From: Rhynchonema sp. JSB1_4
Taxonomy: Eukaryota; Nematoda; Chromadorea; Monhysterida; Xyalidae
DNA length: 64,000 nt
Reading direction: 5' to 3'
Assembly (NCBI GenBank): GCA_030248065.1
Contig: JASAMV010008195.1
Span: 1-64,000, forward strand
Shown one piece after another: positions 1-14,100 of this stretch. How positions within the stretch are numbered: position 1 is the first letter of the stretch; every line of letters begins with the position of its first letter. The notes beneath the pieces were generated by a model. That model made no database searches. It saw only the letters and a list, made by a program, of their open reading frames with translations, and was not told where the DNA came from. The position numbers and the translations under genes are program-made.

Positions 1-3000
1 GCGACTTCAGACAAGCAACATTAACGAGATTAGTGATACGTGTACATATAATAGGAAAACTTATCCGCTTATGCGACTGACGTGGAGAGTTGCCTCATTT
101 GCCCACCTATAATTCGAACAAGCGATGTGGTCTGAGGATGACCTTTAAAAGTAGACCAAGTTGTTTCGAGGAAACATTGCATCCTCGTGACGAGCAGTAC
201 AATAAGTCCATTATTAGTGCACCACACAATTAGCATTAGGCAGCGAGACGTGGGATGAACCACCCAATCAGCTAACCCACGCGCTAGTAGTCCTTGAGCG
301 TCATGGTCAGCCTCCGTAAACGGGTTGTTATAGCCGATCATGCATGCCGACTGTCAAGTACTGTGCCCCTATTACTGATGTATTTCTGCCTTCCTTTCAA
401 CATGATTTAGATATCGAGCTGTTTTATCGTCATTAGTCTTGGATTTGCATGCCTTAATTATTCATGGATAAAGAAGGGGTGCTGGGCATTATCAACGAAT
501 AAATTTTCCCTCCGATTTGTTTTGGACAAGCCAAGAAGCCAAATAATTACCAGGTTTCTAATAATTTGCCGACGCAAAGATACGTTTTGGTCTTCCACTG
601 TCGGCTTTCGTGAATTTCTCACCATTAACGACAACCCATTGTTAGCACGCATAAGCAGGTACGTTTTGGGTTGCAGATCATAACACCTTTGGACTCACGT
701 GGCCGGAGTAAACAGACCATGCATGTACATATCAAGGTGGGAAATACGACATCGTAGCTGATTCTGGGATTGGACTCAGACCAGGCAGCAGAACACACAA
801 ATCGTCGCAGGTCTAGGAGCGTATTGAAAACTGTGCGTGCAGCACCAACGTACAGGTACCTACACTTTTTACACAGACAACGTGGTGTTTTCTTGGACAC
901 GTCGAGTCTGCCAGACGCACCACAGAAGCGGCTAATGAACCATCGCCTCAGCCACTGTGGAGACAAGCGCATAAAAATTGGCAATAAGTTTTTTTGAAAG
1001 AACTCGAGTGGCAAAATTGTGTAGCCTTTCGTATGTAATTAACAATGAGTTGACTGTAGTTTTTGAGATGTGTGATCCTCCTGAGAACGAATGCTTTCAC
1101 ATCACAGAGGAATTTTCACATACTATTCTTGCGAATGATTTTCCTCTATATATTTTGCCAAATGATTGCCCTTGTCAGAAAAAGACCTGAAAGTAAAAAT
1201 GCACGTAAAGTTTTCTGTTGCTACTTTAGGCTACTTTTCATGGACAATCATATTTCCGGAGTATATTTGAATATATTATCTGAAAGTTCTTTTTTATATC
1301 TCATTCTCATACGGGAATACGCATCATCAAAGGTAAAATACCAAAAATTTACGGCATGTCGCTGCCCATGTCCATACAAGCTTAAATACATTGAACTATA
1401 CTTCCGGGTCCGAGGTTGCCCATCATGAATTTGATAGAATATAAAGATTTTGGTCAAGCAGAACCGCATTTGGATAAAAGCAATTACACAAAATACGGTA
1501 CATGTACGAACATTATAGTAGGTGCAGTAGTGTTGGGCAGTGGGTGTCCTCAGCATGGAGTCTGAGAGACGGACCACACGCACATGCATGTCATTGAAAA
1601 ATGGCTGGGTTTTCTCTCGTATACAGGGTTTAGCTGAGCTACTATTTCAGCTATTTAAGATGGTTCCCAGACATTCGCTATTCCGGTGTTGTGTGAATTC
1701 TAATTTTATTCCTTGTTTTGCACTGTCACCCGCTGTCATTAAAACAGTTCTACCGACACCGATCCTTGTGTGGCGAAATCGACCATTTGCGAGCACAAAA
1801 AAACAATATATCCTGGATTGGACGCTCGGAATATCAATGGTGCCATAAGGTTGAAATAAAAACCTGGAGGATATCAGAATGGCAATATACCAATAACATA
1901 TTATGTTAGAACAGCGACCGTACCCTGAGTTAGTAACGATTATTAGTTTTCACATTACATACGTTAAAGTGTAGAGAAAACGTGATTTAAACGTACACTG
2001 TAATGGGTCGTGAAGCAAAGCAAGGCTCGTGGCGATATGCTCTCTGAGTTGGCCTTCGTATATAATCCTTGGTTAACAAAAAATTGCTTCTCCCGCTTGG
2101 ACAAGTAAATATCACGCAACGAGATGAAAGATATCCTCATGGTCCATAATAATCTTCCTGCTTTTTACGACTGCATCCGCATATCAATTCGACTGACAAA
2201 AGCTATGTGCGCCGGGATTTCGAAGCCACCGTGTTTTGATCACGGATTTGTTGAGGATTCACAGATGGAAAATGGTTTTCATTGATTTTGGCTTGTTCTG
2301 GTGTGGTCGACTCAAGTTGCAGACGGGCTCTAAGCGCAACTGCAGTTCATCGTCGCAGCTGAAACTGTTCAGGCAGCTGCTTGTTGTAGCGACCCTGTCC
2401 ATCGATTCGGCAGGCACTCGGCCAACCTGCATTGACCGGCAACGCGTTGACGAAGATATGTTGCGAGTTTAATTATGCATATCCGGTGGTGCTCTAGCCG
2501 ATGTACATATAGCATGGCTTCATTACCACACGTGATCATTCGTGCATTCAGTTCGGCCATGCGCTATAATCGTCATTTAATTGTACCCTTTCTTGTGCTG
2601 CGCGTCTACGACAGCAGGATTAGCCAAGATTTTTCCTGTGGGCGTTTCATGATGGCATTTTGCTGTACCTACTGTATTCATGGGCACCACAGCGCTTGGG
2701 CGCGCCATGTGGCTTAAAATTTTTCTTCAGACTTCGTTTAGGCTTGGGCTCAGGCTAAAGCCCAGGCTAAGGTTGTGGGTGAAGCTTATGCTTAGGCTTA
2801 GGCTTGAACATAGGCCTTAGTCCAAGCCGAAAAGAAACGGACAAGCCGAATGCCCTTTAAAAATTGGGTGTGCCCAAGTGCAACAGTACCGTATTATACG
2901 AAGGAAAGTAACATTTCGCTACAAAAAAGAGTTACCGGATATATAACTGGTTATTACAGCTTTGGGGCTCTGTTTTTTTGAAACCCATCACTGCCGTCCA

Positions 3001-5570
3001 TGACGCGACCACTGCGTAATTAACTATTATCAAACAAGCGCAAGCGCACAGTGCGATACCGTCGCGAAACAGGTGCAGACGTGTATTTGAGTCAGCCCGT
3101 GTTATAAAGACTTCCGCTGGCAACTCGTTCACCATATTGGCGTGGCTTGGTTTAACCGTCGTGATACAGTGGTGCAATTCGGTTATGTTGCATTTTGTGA
3201 CCGACCTTTTCGGGAGTACACGAAATATCTTGGCGATCTTTTCGTTCGTGTACGTCGCAAGGTCGCTTCATTGACGGATGTTTCTGGAGCTTGAGAACAG
3301 ATGCTGGTGCTTACTTTCTTTGACATTAAGATCGATGGCTGTTATTTCAAGGTGCTTGTGGTTGTTATGATCAGTGACGACACTTGATTGCTTGTTTGAG
3401 TCATCAGAGAAGTGAGCATGTTGGTAACAAGCATCCCATGTTTCTGAGTATTACACCTACAGTATGAACTAAGCTTATTTTCAGGGGCAACATTCTTCCG
3501 TGTCGGCTCGAAACGAAGGGGCAGCTCGTTTTCCTATTTAGACGCTCGCCTAGTAAGACCCATCTTTGCAAAGTTTGCAGCGTGGCAAAGTGCAGCGAAA
3601 AAGCTCAGTGAGGCGAGTCTAACATGAGTCTGAAGTATTATGATGGCATAAATTTACGACATCCGGAATTTGAGCACGTCTCAGTCCTCCACGATGCATT
3701 CTAATATGATGCCATGGGTTCGCAGCGAACAAAGACGGCACGGGTTATTCGCTATTTTTGCAGCGAACCGTGGTTTATGTAGTTTGCGTGAACCTCGTCC
3801 AAGTTGTGGAGCACAAAAATACTGACCGTTCGGTGAACCAGAAAATCCGATCCGCGAACCTTGAGTGAGAATGAACGTGTGTAGGTAGGTACACAGGCGT
3901 TGGTAAAACCACATCGTGTAACTCGATTAAAAGCATGCCGTTTTATGAAAGCATGCTGGTAATAGATAACGGTTGCTTTTTAAATGCGTTTATCTTCTGT
4001 GTGGTTCTGACGACCTGAAGAAAAGACTAGCGTTTTTTACGTTTGTGTGAATGACAAAGCGGCTGGTTTGCTCTTGAACTAGAAATGGTCTGCGGAGTGG
4101 TGGAGCAATTGGCCAGCGACAGTATTGTGCAATCCTGTGACTCTCCTCAAGAATGCTGCTTGTCGTTCTGATTTGACCTCTCGGTTGCCAACATAGCCTC
4201 ATGTACCTATCATGTCACCTCCGATGGTCCAGCCGTCAAACGTGTCTCGCTTTTTCTAAACAACGCAAACACGTATATGTAGAACTGATGGGCCGACTGG
4301 CCATGATGTCTATATCTCGGATTAGTCGAACGTACACCTGAGTTTTACGAGCTCTCAGCTGAACTTGACAAAAAGTGCACGCAGCGGCCTCAGAGCGATT
4401 TATGGCATCGGTGGCACCGAGCGATTCGCATCTATTGCCCACAGCCAGACTGTGCGTTGTTGAGCCCGCTGTGAGAGGGTGAGTGCATTTTCATTTTGGC
4501 ATTTAAAATTGCTGCTCGTCACGTGAGGAATTACCGTACACCAATCATGGGTTATAAAGTGCAGGTCATCCATGTGTTTGCTGACAAGGTGCCGTTGTGA
4601 TACATGCTTATAGTTTAGGTATACTTACAGCTGAGCTTCTGCAAAACATTGAATACAAATCTTGTGCGTAAAACCGTACATGCACATCGCTTGGAACAGT
4701 GCACATGGCATGAAGTTTAGGAGTGTGTCGAAAACCACATGTGCGAAAAAGAGACCCGCTGCCGGGTACACATTTTTGTCCAGCGTGGAAAATGTTGTCA
4801 TCAATTAGCAGCGGGCCGAGCCGACTGGACCGGGCTAACAGCACCAAGACTGCGTTGCGCACGGTCAGACGAAAATTAGACAAATCGCTGTCGAATTGTG
4901 AGGAGGTGATTGCGAAACATGTCACTGATAGACCGGATCCGTGAGTGGTTTTGTGACTAATTATGCAACTTGGCGGCATCGAGGTCGACGTCCGGGTTTT
5001 TTCAAGTCCTGATGATCGACGATTTTTTCTCAGAATTGCAAATTCGATCAGCGTAGTGGCCACGAAGAAAAACGTTCATGCCATTCGATTCTACCAAATC
5101 ATGACACAATTACTTTTGTCCATACACAAACAAAAAGATTACGTGGACGATGCTCAGAGCACACCACCCGATCCGACTCTGCGATCCAGCCCATCGGATA
5201 ATTTTGTCAACTCAGATCGTCAACTCTGGTCGTCCTACTGGCTAGGGCTGGACTATGTAAGCTTATGCACGTGGATTGTGTAATCTAAATATCTCTATGA
5301 GCCTGCAACTAGATGATTTGGGCCAATACATTCAACCATGATGGCAGCAACAGCCCCAAATGAGCGCGAGCGAATGAACGAATGGGCATCTCGACAAAAA
5401 TCGTATCCAGCAGAAACGAGAGAGTATATTTGCAACAAGCGAGCATTCTGCAGCGTGCGTAGAGGGAACAGAGCGCCGCAACACACAACATGTACCGCGA
5501 CGACTGTACAGTTGTGAGACGACACGACGACTAGAGTTGAGATCTGAGTTGACGACAGCATCATTCAAAA
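1..5570. other. Gene-poor stretch upstream of the K+ channel
   Basis: I see no recognisable protein here. Reading frames are short and have no family motif. One plus-strand frame (4963-5256) runs 98 codons from an ATG into a good donor (TAT|gtaagc) and could be a 5' exon of the downstream channel, but its phase does not fit the first channel exon through the acceptors I can see, so it stays undecided. 2740-2850 holds degenerate TTAGGC-like repeats, listed separately. Confidence 0.5.
2738..2852. repeat. Degenerate TTAGGC/GCTTAGGC-like repeat block
   Basis: About 110 bp composed of variants of TTAGGC (for example gcttaggcttaggcttg, ggctcaggctaaagcc). TTAGGC is the telomeric hexamer of most nematodes. 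The block is interstitial and diverged, so it is either an old telomere-derived insertion or a simple repeat that happens to resemble one. A similar block lies at 19,458-19,690. Confidence 0.6.
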
Positions 5571-5633
5571 TGTTGCAGGTTCGCGTGTCCCCCGTCGCCC
5601 ACCAGCACTACGCCTCTGGTCCCTCGTTCGTCA

Positions 5634-8600
5634 GTGACAATCAACGAAACAACCGTGACGATTGAGGATCACGATGATGCCGATGACACGAATCGGCATG
5701 ATAACAAGGCAGAAAAACGACAAAACGACACGAAGCGACAGCCGAAACCGCAGTCGACTTGTCGCAAGATATTTTCGGTCGCCCAATTGGTCTGGGAAAA
5801 GTCGCACGTCCAACGCGTCCTGCCGGTGCTCATTCTGATCGGCTATACTGTACTCGGGGCCTTCATCCTGATCAGTCTTGAATCTGCTGCTGACCAAGTG
5901 TTGGTTGACGAAAAACGCGCGTATTTGAAATTGGAAACGGAGAGACTTTATGGTCGGATGCGAACGTTGCGACTCAAATTCAAACCAATCGATAATGTGA
6001 CCGTTTACTACCAGAATGCCAATGGGAGTCGGACGATTCATAGTGAATGGCGTCAAAGCATGACAGAGGCCCATGAAATGATCAAATTCGAAGTTTATCG
6101 ATATGCACTATTGCAGTATCACGTAGTGGACAAAGAACTGATCGTTAATCGACTGCAGCCAGCAGAAGATTACAATCTGGACGTTATTCTGTCCAAATCA
6201 TCGTACCTGAGCAGATATTCTGATGTTTCAAAAATAGCGAATGCGACTGAACGGGCCATGTTGCGAGTGGAGGTGATGGGTTTCTACATTGGACAGTTGA
6301 GCGATCGATTGAGTGAGATCGTGATCGAAATCAATAATTGGCAAACAGCTGACCAATTAGCGATCAACGACGAGCACGCTGATTGGCTGGCAACGAGGGC
6401 GAAAGTGGCGGAAGCGTTGGAGCGATTCAATTGGCTGTTGGGATTCGAAACCACCAACCAGTGGACGTTTAATAATGCCATGTTTCTCGCTATCACAACT
6501 TATACGACCATTGGTTAGCTACGCAGACGAGAGCGTTCGTATTGAATCGTGGTTCCTGGTAAGCACGCGGCCGGCAAGATTATGTAACAAGGTTCATTCT
6601 TCCCAGTCGGAATCCCGAATGAATCTTGCTGTCTCCTCAATTTGCATACACGTTTTATCAATGAGGGTTTTTTTATGTTCTGAACTGGGCACGACACCTG
6701 TGAGGGTATTTCCCACTTACGGGCCCTCTCAGGCACGGAGGAGGGCCTCGTTAGCCGGCGGCTGAGAGGTTTGCTCGCTGACCTACATACAGTACCTTGT
6801 GCACTAATCTATAATTTTTCACATTCATGAGTCTAGTGTTTGTTTTTATTGGTTAGGACTTTAAAACGCAAATCGAGACCCGAACGGAACATATGAAAAC
6901 TTTTCTTATTTATGAAACATCATTTTTTGTCAACCCCTAGGTTACGGTAACGTGTCGCCACGTACCAAGAGCGGCCGGTTAGCAGTGATCATCTACGCAG
7001 TTGTTGGCATTCCACTCATGCTGGTCATACTGCAGAAAATGGGTCGGGTGTTTCTGATGGTGCTGCAGAGGATTTGGGACGCATTCGGACGGCTCTACCT
7101 GCGTGTGACCTGCAAATGTCGGTTTTGATTTTATTTCTGGCCACCTGTTTTCTTTCAAACGGGTTATTTTCAGATCAAAAAGAAAAGGAAAACGAGAAAG
7201 CGATCGGTGGGCCAAGTGGCACTGTGCATGAACAGCTGAGAAATGTGCCCTTGTCACTCGCGCTTGGTGTGACTACGGCTTGGATGTTCCTTTCTGCCGA
7301 GGTGACTAACAATTCAGAAATTGGGCTTAAAAAAGCTCCCACCGCCATTATTTTCGTTCCGCAGGTATTTTCCCGCAGCGAGCGCGACTGGGACTATTTC
7401 CAGGCGTTCTACTTCGTGTTCATTTCCTTTGCTACCATTGGATACGGTCAGTTAAAAATTATTTATTATTTATTTATTGTTATTATTTATTATGGGATGT
7501 TTTTGCTAAAAACCTGACCCACTTTGCGCTGATTCAGGTGATTTGGTACCGTCATCCAAATACGCGCTCTACCTGTTCGCATTGGTGTTCATCGGTCTAT
7601 CGCTGGTCAGCATGACCATCAACGTCATACAAATCAAGTTGGAGATGTTGTTTGAAATGTTGTGGCAGGAACTCATGAAAGAATACACGGAGGGAGACGG
7701 CGAGATCGGAGCGCCACCCGTAAGTTAACTGAACAATTTATGTTTGGTGTTTGAAGCTTGGTGATCAGGGGTTACCTTGGTCACATGACTTTTCGAAGTT
7801 TCTGCCAGCGAGTATTTTATTTGCGCGGGGGTTGCGCTGATCGAAATCAACCGGATCAGTAAATCTTGAGCAATATACTTTGTAAATGTGTGCGATCAAG
7901 AGCAAGATAAGACCGTACTGCATCAAGTTTGACACCACCTGATTTTCATAAAATCATGGTTATATATTTTTTTGTGAATAAATTCTATTCTTATGTAATT
8001 ACGACTAATCGCAGGGTGAAATGAGCGTTTGGCAAGCGATGCGTCTGATGCGCAACAAACGTTTGGCGTCATCGAAACGTAAATCGAGCGAGTCCTTGAC
8101 GTCGTCCGATAAAGGGGCACGACATGCAATGCGACGGAGGAATAAGGGTTGGCAGTTGGATAGATGAGCTGTGATGAAATCTGCAGCAGCCGTTACCTGA
8201 AAATATTATGAGCACTTGTTGATGGAATCCGTCAATATTTAAGTTGTCAAGGTCTCAATGCTTGCGATCCGATAACGTTCAGCAGCATCTGGCTTGCGCA
8301 TTTGTAAAATACGTATTATAAATCCCTGCTGGTCGAAATATTAGAGCGCAACATCGCCAAAACCAATGCTATCCGGTTCTGTGACATCACACAAGCTTTG
8401 GTTGCGAAAAAATCCAACGATCACATTTTCAGCCGATCTAATGTCGGACTGGCAACGTTTGGCGAATATGCGGTGCAAGAGCACCCAGACAAATGCACTT
8501 GAACTGCTGGGTGGAGGAACTGAAATCGGTGTGCAAACAGAGCAGCACCAATTTGGAGCGGCGTTTGTGGCACCGGAAAGCGAGCAGATTGGGACGATAG

Positions 8601-11081
8601 ATGATGAGGGGGAAGGAATTGTGCATGAATATTTGGGTGGATTCGGTTAGTTTGGTGATCTATTGGTGGGGTCTTTCTTTTACTGTACAGTTCAGCATCT
8701 TCATCATGACATTGACATGGTCGAGACCAGCCATTTTTGGTCACTGTCGAGAATAGTCATCATGTAATACGTACAGGACAGGGTTCGTTAGCAGGTTAAC
8801 GGCAGGTCGGCGGACCAAAACAACGATCAATGACATTTAGAAGGCTTCAGTATAAAAAGGGCGCGGAATGATATCATAGTGGTCAACTCAAGTGGTCAAA
8901 TCACTTCGTCAATTCACAGCAGCCCTGAGTGAGCTGAGCCCGAGAAATAGTACATGGAATTCGGGATAAGTTTACGACTGTGTTTAGTCAGTTGACGAAG
9001 TGATTTGACCACTTGAGTTGACCACTGTCATATAAGTGAGGGTGCGGTACAGTATTTTCAGACCCAACACTCTACACCGTAGAAGTCCAAAACAACAATC
9101 CCGAACGGGCAGCAGTCAAACAACCAACGCCCAGCTCTCCAGCCGAGGAGCATCACTACGCTGACATCGAATCGGTTCACCCGATGCCGCGCATTCAGGA
9201 ATTGTTGCGCACCGGAATGAAATTATCAACTGGGATGCCAATCGAAGCAATTCAGCATTGTCAACGGGCGAATGTCGTGTCACGACCAGCACAGAAAATT
9301 TCAACACTCACCACAATTGAGCCTGCTGACTGCAAAGAATCGAAAGTATCAAAGAAGCAAGAACGTAAACGAAAGTGGGCAGTTCCGTCTTTCACGACAC
9401 CATCTGAGCACCAAATCATCCCAGAGTTGGCACAGTCCACTTCCGGTGTCATGCAAGGCATCGCTATGATAACCATGCCACCTGCGGATACAAAACTGGA
9501 AAGTACAAAATTATCAACCGAACCTGTTTCTGTGATGAGGCCTTCCGACAAGCAGCAAGTTTTTGAAACATCGGGAAATTTGCCATCATATCAGCTTTCT
9601 CTGACCCAAGTTGATTCTGTCGAATCGTCAGACAAACTAAGATGCGATCCTATCCATGCTCAACCATCGCAGTTACAGCCTAACTATGTTTCACACACGT
9701 TCGAGGACCGAACTGCTGTGAAACGTCACCCGGCAACCTTTAATGCGTGTTCGTCAAATGTCGAAGGCAGTGACGCCACTGTGAGCAGCAAAGCACGTTT
9801 TTTTACCAAACACTACGACACGATTGCACTCACACCCGAACTGTCACGGATAGATGACGATGGAGATAGTTCGACCAAACTGGTGCTCTCCACTGACACG
9901 ATTGATGAACCTTGTTAGTGTTCTTTACGCATCGAGCCCATTGATTGATTAATTGATTGAATGGTTGTGGCCCGTATCAAATTTCGTAATCCATCGGACT
10001 TGCCTGCTTCCTCACGTCACTTCTTTGAATCGAGATTTTACGTATGCCACTAACTTCGACCAAATAGGTACATAGTTGATTTCAAGCACCTTTTACGCTG
10101 TGGTAAATTAAAACACTCATGTGAAAGAAGTCACGTGACCAAGATTTACATCCGATTGCCAAGCTTAGGTTTATAAGCTTGAGTGTTATGTTACATGTCT
10201 ATGTTATACTTGCAAGATCCGTTGATTGATCGATCGAATATTCCAGGCACATCATCGGTCGGCAACGATCGTCCGATATCCGCGGTTGATTTGATCGATT
10301 TGCATCAAGATGACTTCCCAGAATCAACATCAGATGTTGAACAGCTGATTCGACTCACCGCACAATCGACTCCATTTGGTCGACAATCGAGACCGATACA
10401 AAGATGCTCAGTCTGGACACAACCTAAGTGGAGCTCTGTGCCTTCACTTCAGACCGATTACCAGGTTGCAGAGGGGACGAGTCGGCCGACGCTTGTCACC
10501 ACGCAGGAAAACGTGAATAGGCGGTTATCACGATCCGTTGGGTCAATATTCAAGAGTCGTGAAACATCATCACTGCCAACTGATCAAAACAGTGGCAACG
10601 ATATGATGATCTTGCCGTTGGAGCAAATGACAACAAGTAGCGATGCGAATACTGACGTTTTGGACATGTACAGGTGATGTTTCATATAGCTTGCGTCCGA
10701 AATATCATGAAAAAAAGAAAAATATCAGAAACTTAACAACATTCCAGACACGTTCTGCATGAGGATGATATTCGTGATCGTAGGTGGGTCGTGATCAAAT
10801 CGTCCTACATCCGTGAATTGTCGCCTCAAGTGAGACGCGGTCATCCGAAGGGACTCGTCGCTGCGGAGTTGGTCAGGAAATCGTCGTATGTCAGTCGGTT
10901 GAGGAACTTATTCAGGTTGACAAGTTTATTCTAAAATTTTCGTGATCCCAGAAATTGTATCAGATGAAAAACGTTATCCAGGGCCCAACAGGCATTGCTC
11001 ACGGCAACCACACCGGTTTCAACCAAGAAGGACACGACGGTGCTACACACTGACGGTGCTGACGATTCAACCATGTTGTGA
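5634..11081 (+). CDS. Two-pore-domain potassium channel, TWK/KCNK type
   Basis: Leak K+ channel of the plasma membrane; two such subunits form one pore. Exons read in continuous phase: 5634-6513, 6941-7117, 7174-7301, 7365-7446, 7538-7719, 8015-8147, 8433-8645, 9062-9913, 10217-10673, 10748-10915, 10982-11081 (stop TGA). The first pore filter TTIGYGN is split by the intron at 6513/6941 and the second, ATIGYGD, by the intron at 7446/7538. TM1 lies near residues 65-85, followed by the long TM1-pore loop usual for nematode TWKs. TM3 is LALGVTTAWMFL. The cytosolic tail is very long (about 680 of 1,123 residues), polar, and ends DDSTML. The true 5' end is unresolved: the frame is open upstream only to 5553 with no in-frame ATG, so at least one earlier exon is probable, and 5634 is only the earliest base I can place. 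3' end: possible poly(A) signal ATTAAA at 11123. It is convergent with the Stum gene. TWK identity is secure; orthology to a particular TWK is not. Confidence 0.9.
8878..9026. repeat. Perfect 35-bp inverted repeat (hairpin) in a channel intron
   Basis: Arms 8878-8912 and 8992-9026 are exact reverse complements around a 79-bp loop, and lie 36 bp before the exon at 9062. It looks like a tiny MITE or foldback; no clean target duplication is visible. A strong stem so close to an acceptor could affect splicing, which is inference. Confidence 0.8.
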
Positions 11082-11086
11082 TTGGT

Positions 11087-11128
11087 TTTATTGTGCAATT
11101 AATTGTTTATGAAACAATTGGAATTAAA
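11087..11128. promoter_or_regulatory. Overlapping poly(A) signals of two convergent genes
   Basis: The minus-strand Stum gene has AATAAA (plus-strand TTTATT, 11087-11092) only 6 bp beyond the channel stop codon. The channel has ATTAAA at 11123-11128, 30 bp short of the Stum stop codon. Each gene's 3' processing site therefore sits inside the other's 3' UTR. Confidence 0.55.
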
Positions 11129-11157
11129 AGAGGAAGGTAAACAACAAAGCCATCGCG

Positions 11158-14100
11158 TTATTTCGCACGGGGTCGTTCATCGGTTTTGGCCGATCTGATC
11201 ACGTCTTGCACTTTGCTTCGATGCAGCACGCTCGTGTTGCTGATCTGTTCAACGGCACGCAGTGTGTTTAGCTCAGTGCGTTCTCGATGCAAGTAGTCGC
11301 GGTATTCGACTGCAATGTTGGGCTGAGTTATGGGCGGTGCACAGTTCAGGATTGAAAACGGTTTGAAGGGCAAAGATCTATGTATATTTGTTACGTCAAT
11401 CCAATACATATAAGGCAAACCACGCCAACACGAGCCCGATTTCGCAGCTGGCAGAATAGTGAAATATTCATACGTGGCTGCTGATTCGGGAAATGTTACA
11501 CGTTGAAGAATACAAAGTGGAGCATGATGATTTTCTCTTTCTATCCGTTTTGAACACACACCACCTTCGAAATCGGGCTCGTGCTGGTGTAGTTTGCCTT
11601 TACCTTATGGTGACGAGTGTGACAGACAGACAGACAGACAGGATTGGCAAATTTTGCAAGTCGTGCTCTCAAACTTCGACTCACGGTAAGGCTAAACATT
11701 GACCTGCAGCTTAGGTTTAAAGGGCTCGGGACACAACCGAAGGAAGGGCAGCAGAGCGCAGTGTTACACATCGTTGGAAACCACTGTGACAGCATATGTC
11801 ACGCACAAATGTTAAGCTCCTTAGATATTTGCTATCTCTTGGTAGAGTGACTTTTCGTTCCAGGAAAAAGTGAATTTTTTCCCAACTTGAAACGACCGGT
11901 GCAGAAACCCCAAATGAGTTGAAAGTCACGTAACACGTTTATAGGATTACAACAGCTTCTGGATAACTTATCATGAGAGCTTCAGTCGCTCAAAGCATTG
12001 CTTCACTCGGTGAGGGTGCGAAACGTAGCAAAAATCGGCCTTATTTTTCGAAAACACAAGTTTGCCTCTAAATTTTGAAGCTGCGCTTTGTGTTGCAGAA
12101 ACGAAAATGTAATAGAAAAAATAGAGCATTTTCGAAAGTACCAGAAAATAAGGTTTTTAAATTTGGAAACGCTTAGATAACGGCGTGACAGGCCGAAAAA
12201 GACCTAAAAATTGCCCCTAAACTGCATAGCTGCATTCATTGACGGAAATATGATGTAAATAAGCCACGTATTGCATTGCATTGGAAACGAGAAAGTCAGA
12301 TAAACGTACAGTCCAACAATCTAGAGAGTTTAAAGACTTCAAACTCCGTGGTCCGGCTCCTGCAGCCATGCCAGCCTGAATAAGATATTAGGCTATAAGT
12401 CGTTACTGTTAAAGATTATTGCACATTTGATAGCATTAAACGATGTAGCTTCAGCGTAGCTATCGAACGATATATAACATGCACATACTATCTCTTACTA
12501 TGGACAAGAAACGGTCAAAATTCCGAAATCGCACACGGTGACGTGACGGTTCATTCCAGAATCGTCAAAAAAGCAATTTTTTAACCTCTGCCCTTAAGCG
12601 TAAGAATTTATTGGGGCTTGTTATATATCATTCGAAAGCTAATTTCGAATTGTTTGGTGCTATCACATTTACAATAGCTGTTAACAAGAAGCATTTATAG
12701 CTGAATATCATATTCAGGTTAGTATGGCTGCCCCGAGAGATCTGTAGACCTTGGGGTTTTCGGACCTTGATAGGTTGTTAAACCAGACGTTTCTCTCATT
12801 TTTTGCTTCGAATCCGATACAATCTGTGGCCTTTATGTGTCATAATTCTGGCCATGAATGTAACCACCTAATTTAGCGGCAATTTAATGGATTTTTAGGC
12901 CTGTCACGGAGCCAGCCATGAGTTAAAAAATTTAAAAACCTTATTTTCTGGTACTTTCGACGATGCTCTATTTCCCCGTGCATTTTTATTTCCGCAGCGC
13001 TGAGCGTGACCTCAAAATTTAGGGACAAACTTGTGTTATCGAAAAATAAGGCTGATTTTTGGAACGTTTCGCACCCTCACCGTGTGAAGCAATGGTTTGA
13101 GCGACTGAAGTTGTGATCGTAAGTTATGCCGAAGCTGTTGTAATCCTATCCACGTGTTACTTGACCTTTAACTCATTTGGGGTTTCTGCACCGGTCGTTC
13201 CAATTTGTGCAAAAATTCTGTTTTTCTGGAACGAAAAGTCGCTCTACCAAGAGATAGCGAATCTCCAAGGAGCTTAAAATTTGTGCGTGACGTAGGCTGT
13301 CGGGATGCTTTCCAACGTTATGTAACAATATGTCCTGCTACCCTTCCTTCGGTTATGTCCCGAGCCCTTTAAAGGTCAGCTCCATCCTTACAATGTGGTC
13401 TCAGTTTGTTTTGAACCTAAAATGTCACCTTGCCTGACCATTGAAACAGCTTACATACATTGCCCACCATGTGTAAAACATAAAAGTAAACAAAGCGAGG
13501 CCGCTCTATGTGACAATGAATTTAACAAATCCAATGCGACGCCAACATGAATACGTGAGCAAGAGTGCGCCCCATGATGCACTCCAACACCATCCAACAA
13601 AGCACAGACTGGTGGTCACCATTTGGCACAGACCGACTGCGACGTTGACGAATAGACTCATGATACGGCGACCCTCGAATGCGAGCACACGCGGTTGACC
13701 GAAACACAGACCGAGCACGCCGGATAGGATTGTGCCTGCAACCGATAATGGGGGTCTCATGTGGTGCATTCATACACTGACGATGACCTGGTGCACCGTC
13801 AGTGAGACCAGATCGAAACGGGGCATCAGAAACACACCCGTTCCAGGCAGCAGGAGATTGCTGGCAAAGCACAGGGCGCCCAACGGCACGGGAAGGAACG
13901 GAATGGCCTGTTTACTCATGCTGTCGCTCACAATCAGATCGTCAAGTCGCGTGTTCTCGTAGGTGCGCAGCGCCGGATGCACAAGATTGGGGTCTTGATC
14001 GTGAAGCTGTGAAAGAAATTTAGGTACGGACGACCTGGTGCGCAAACCGACCGTGGAAACAGATCGAAACACGAGGAAACTCGTTGCATGCACCACACTG

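Noticed and set aside
4963..5283. 98-codon frame with a good donor, possible first channel exon
   Set aside because: Phase does not join to the first channel exon through any acceptor I can see, and there is no similarity to channel N-termini.
13506..13554. Stum gene ending at the TAG at 13506 (residues after ...LLLTYS)
   Set aside because: Possible, but splicing at 13555 to the 73-codon exon 11377-11158 keeps phase and gives a tail-to-tail end with a poly(A) signal.
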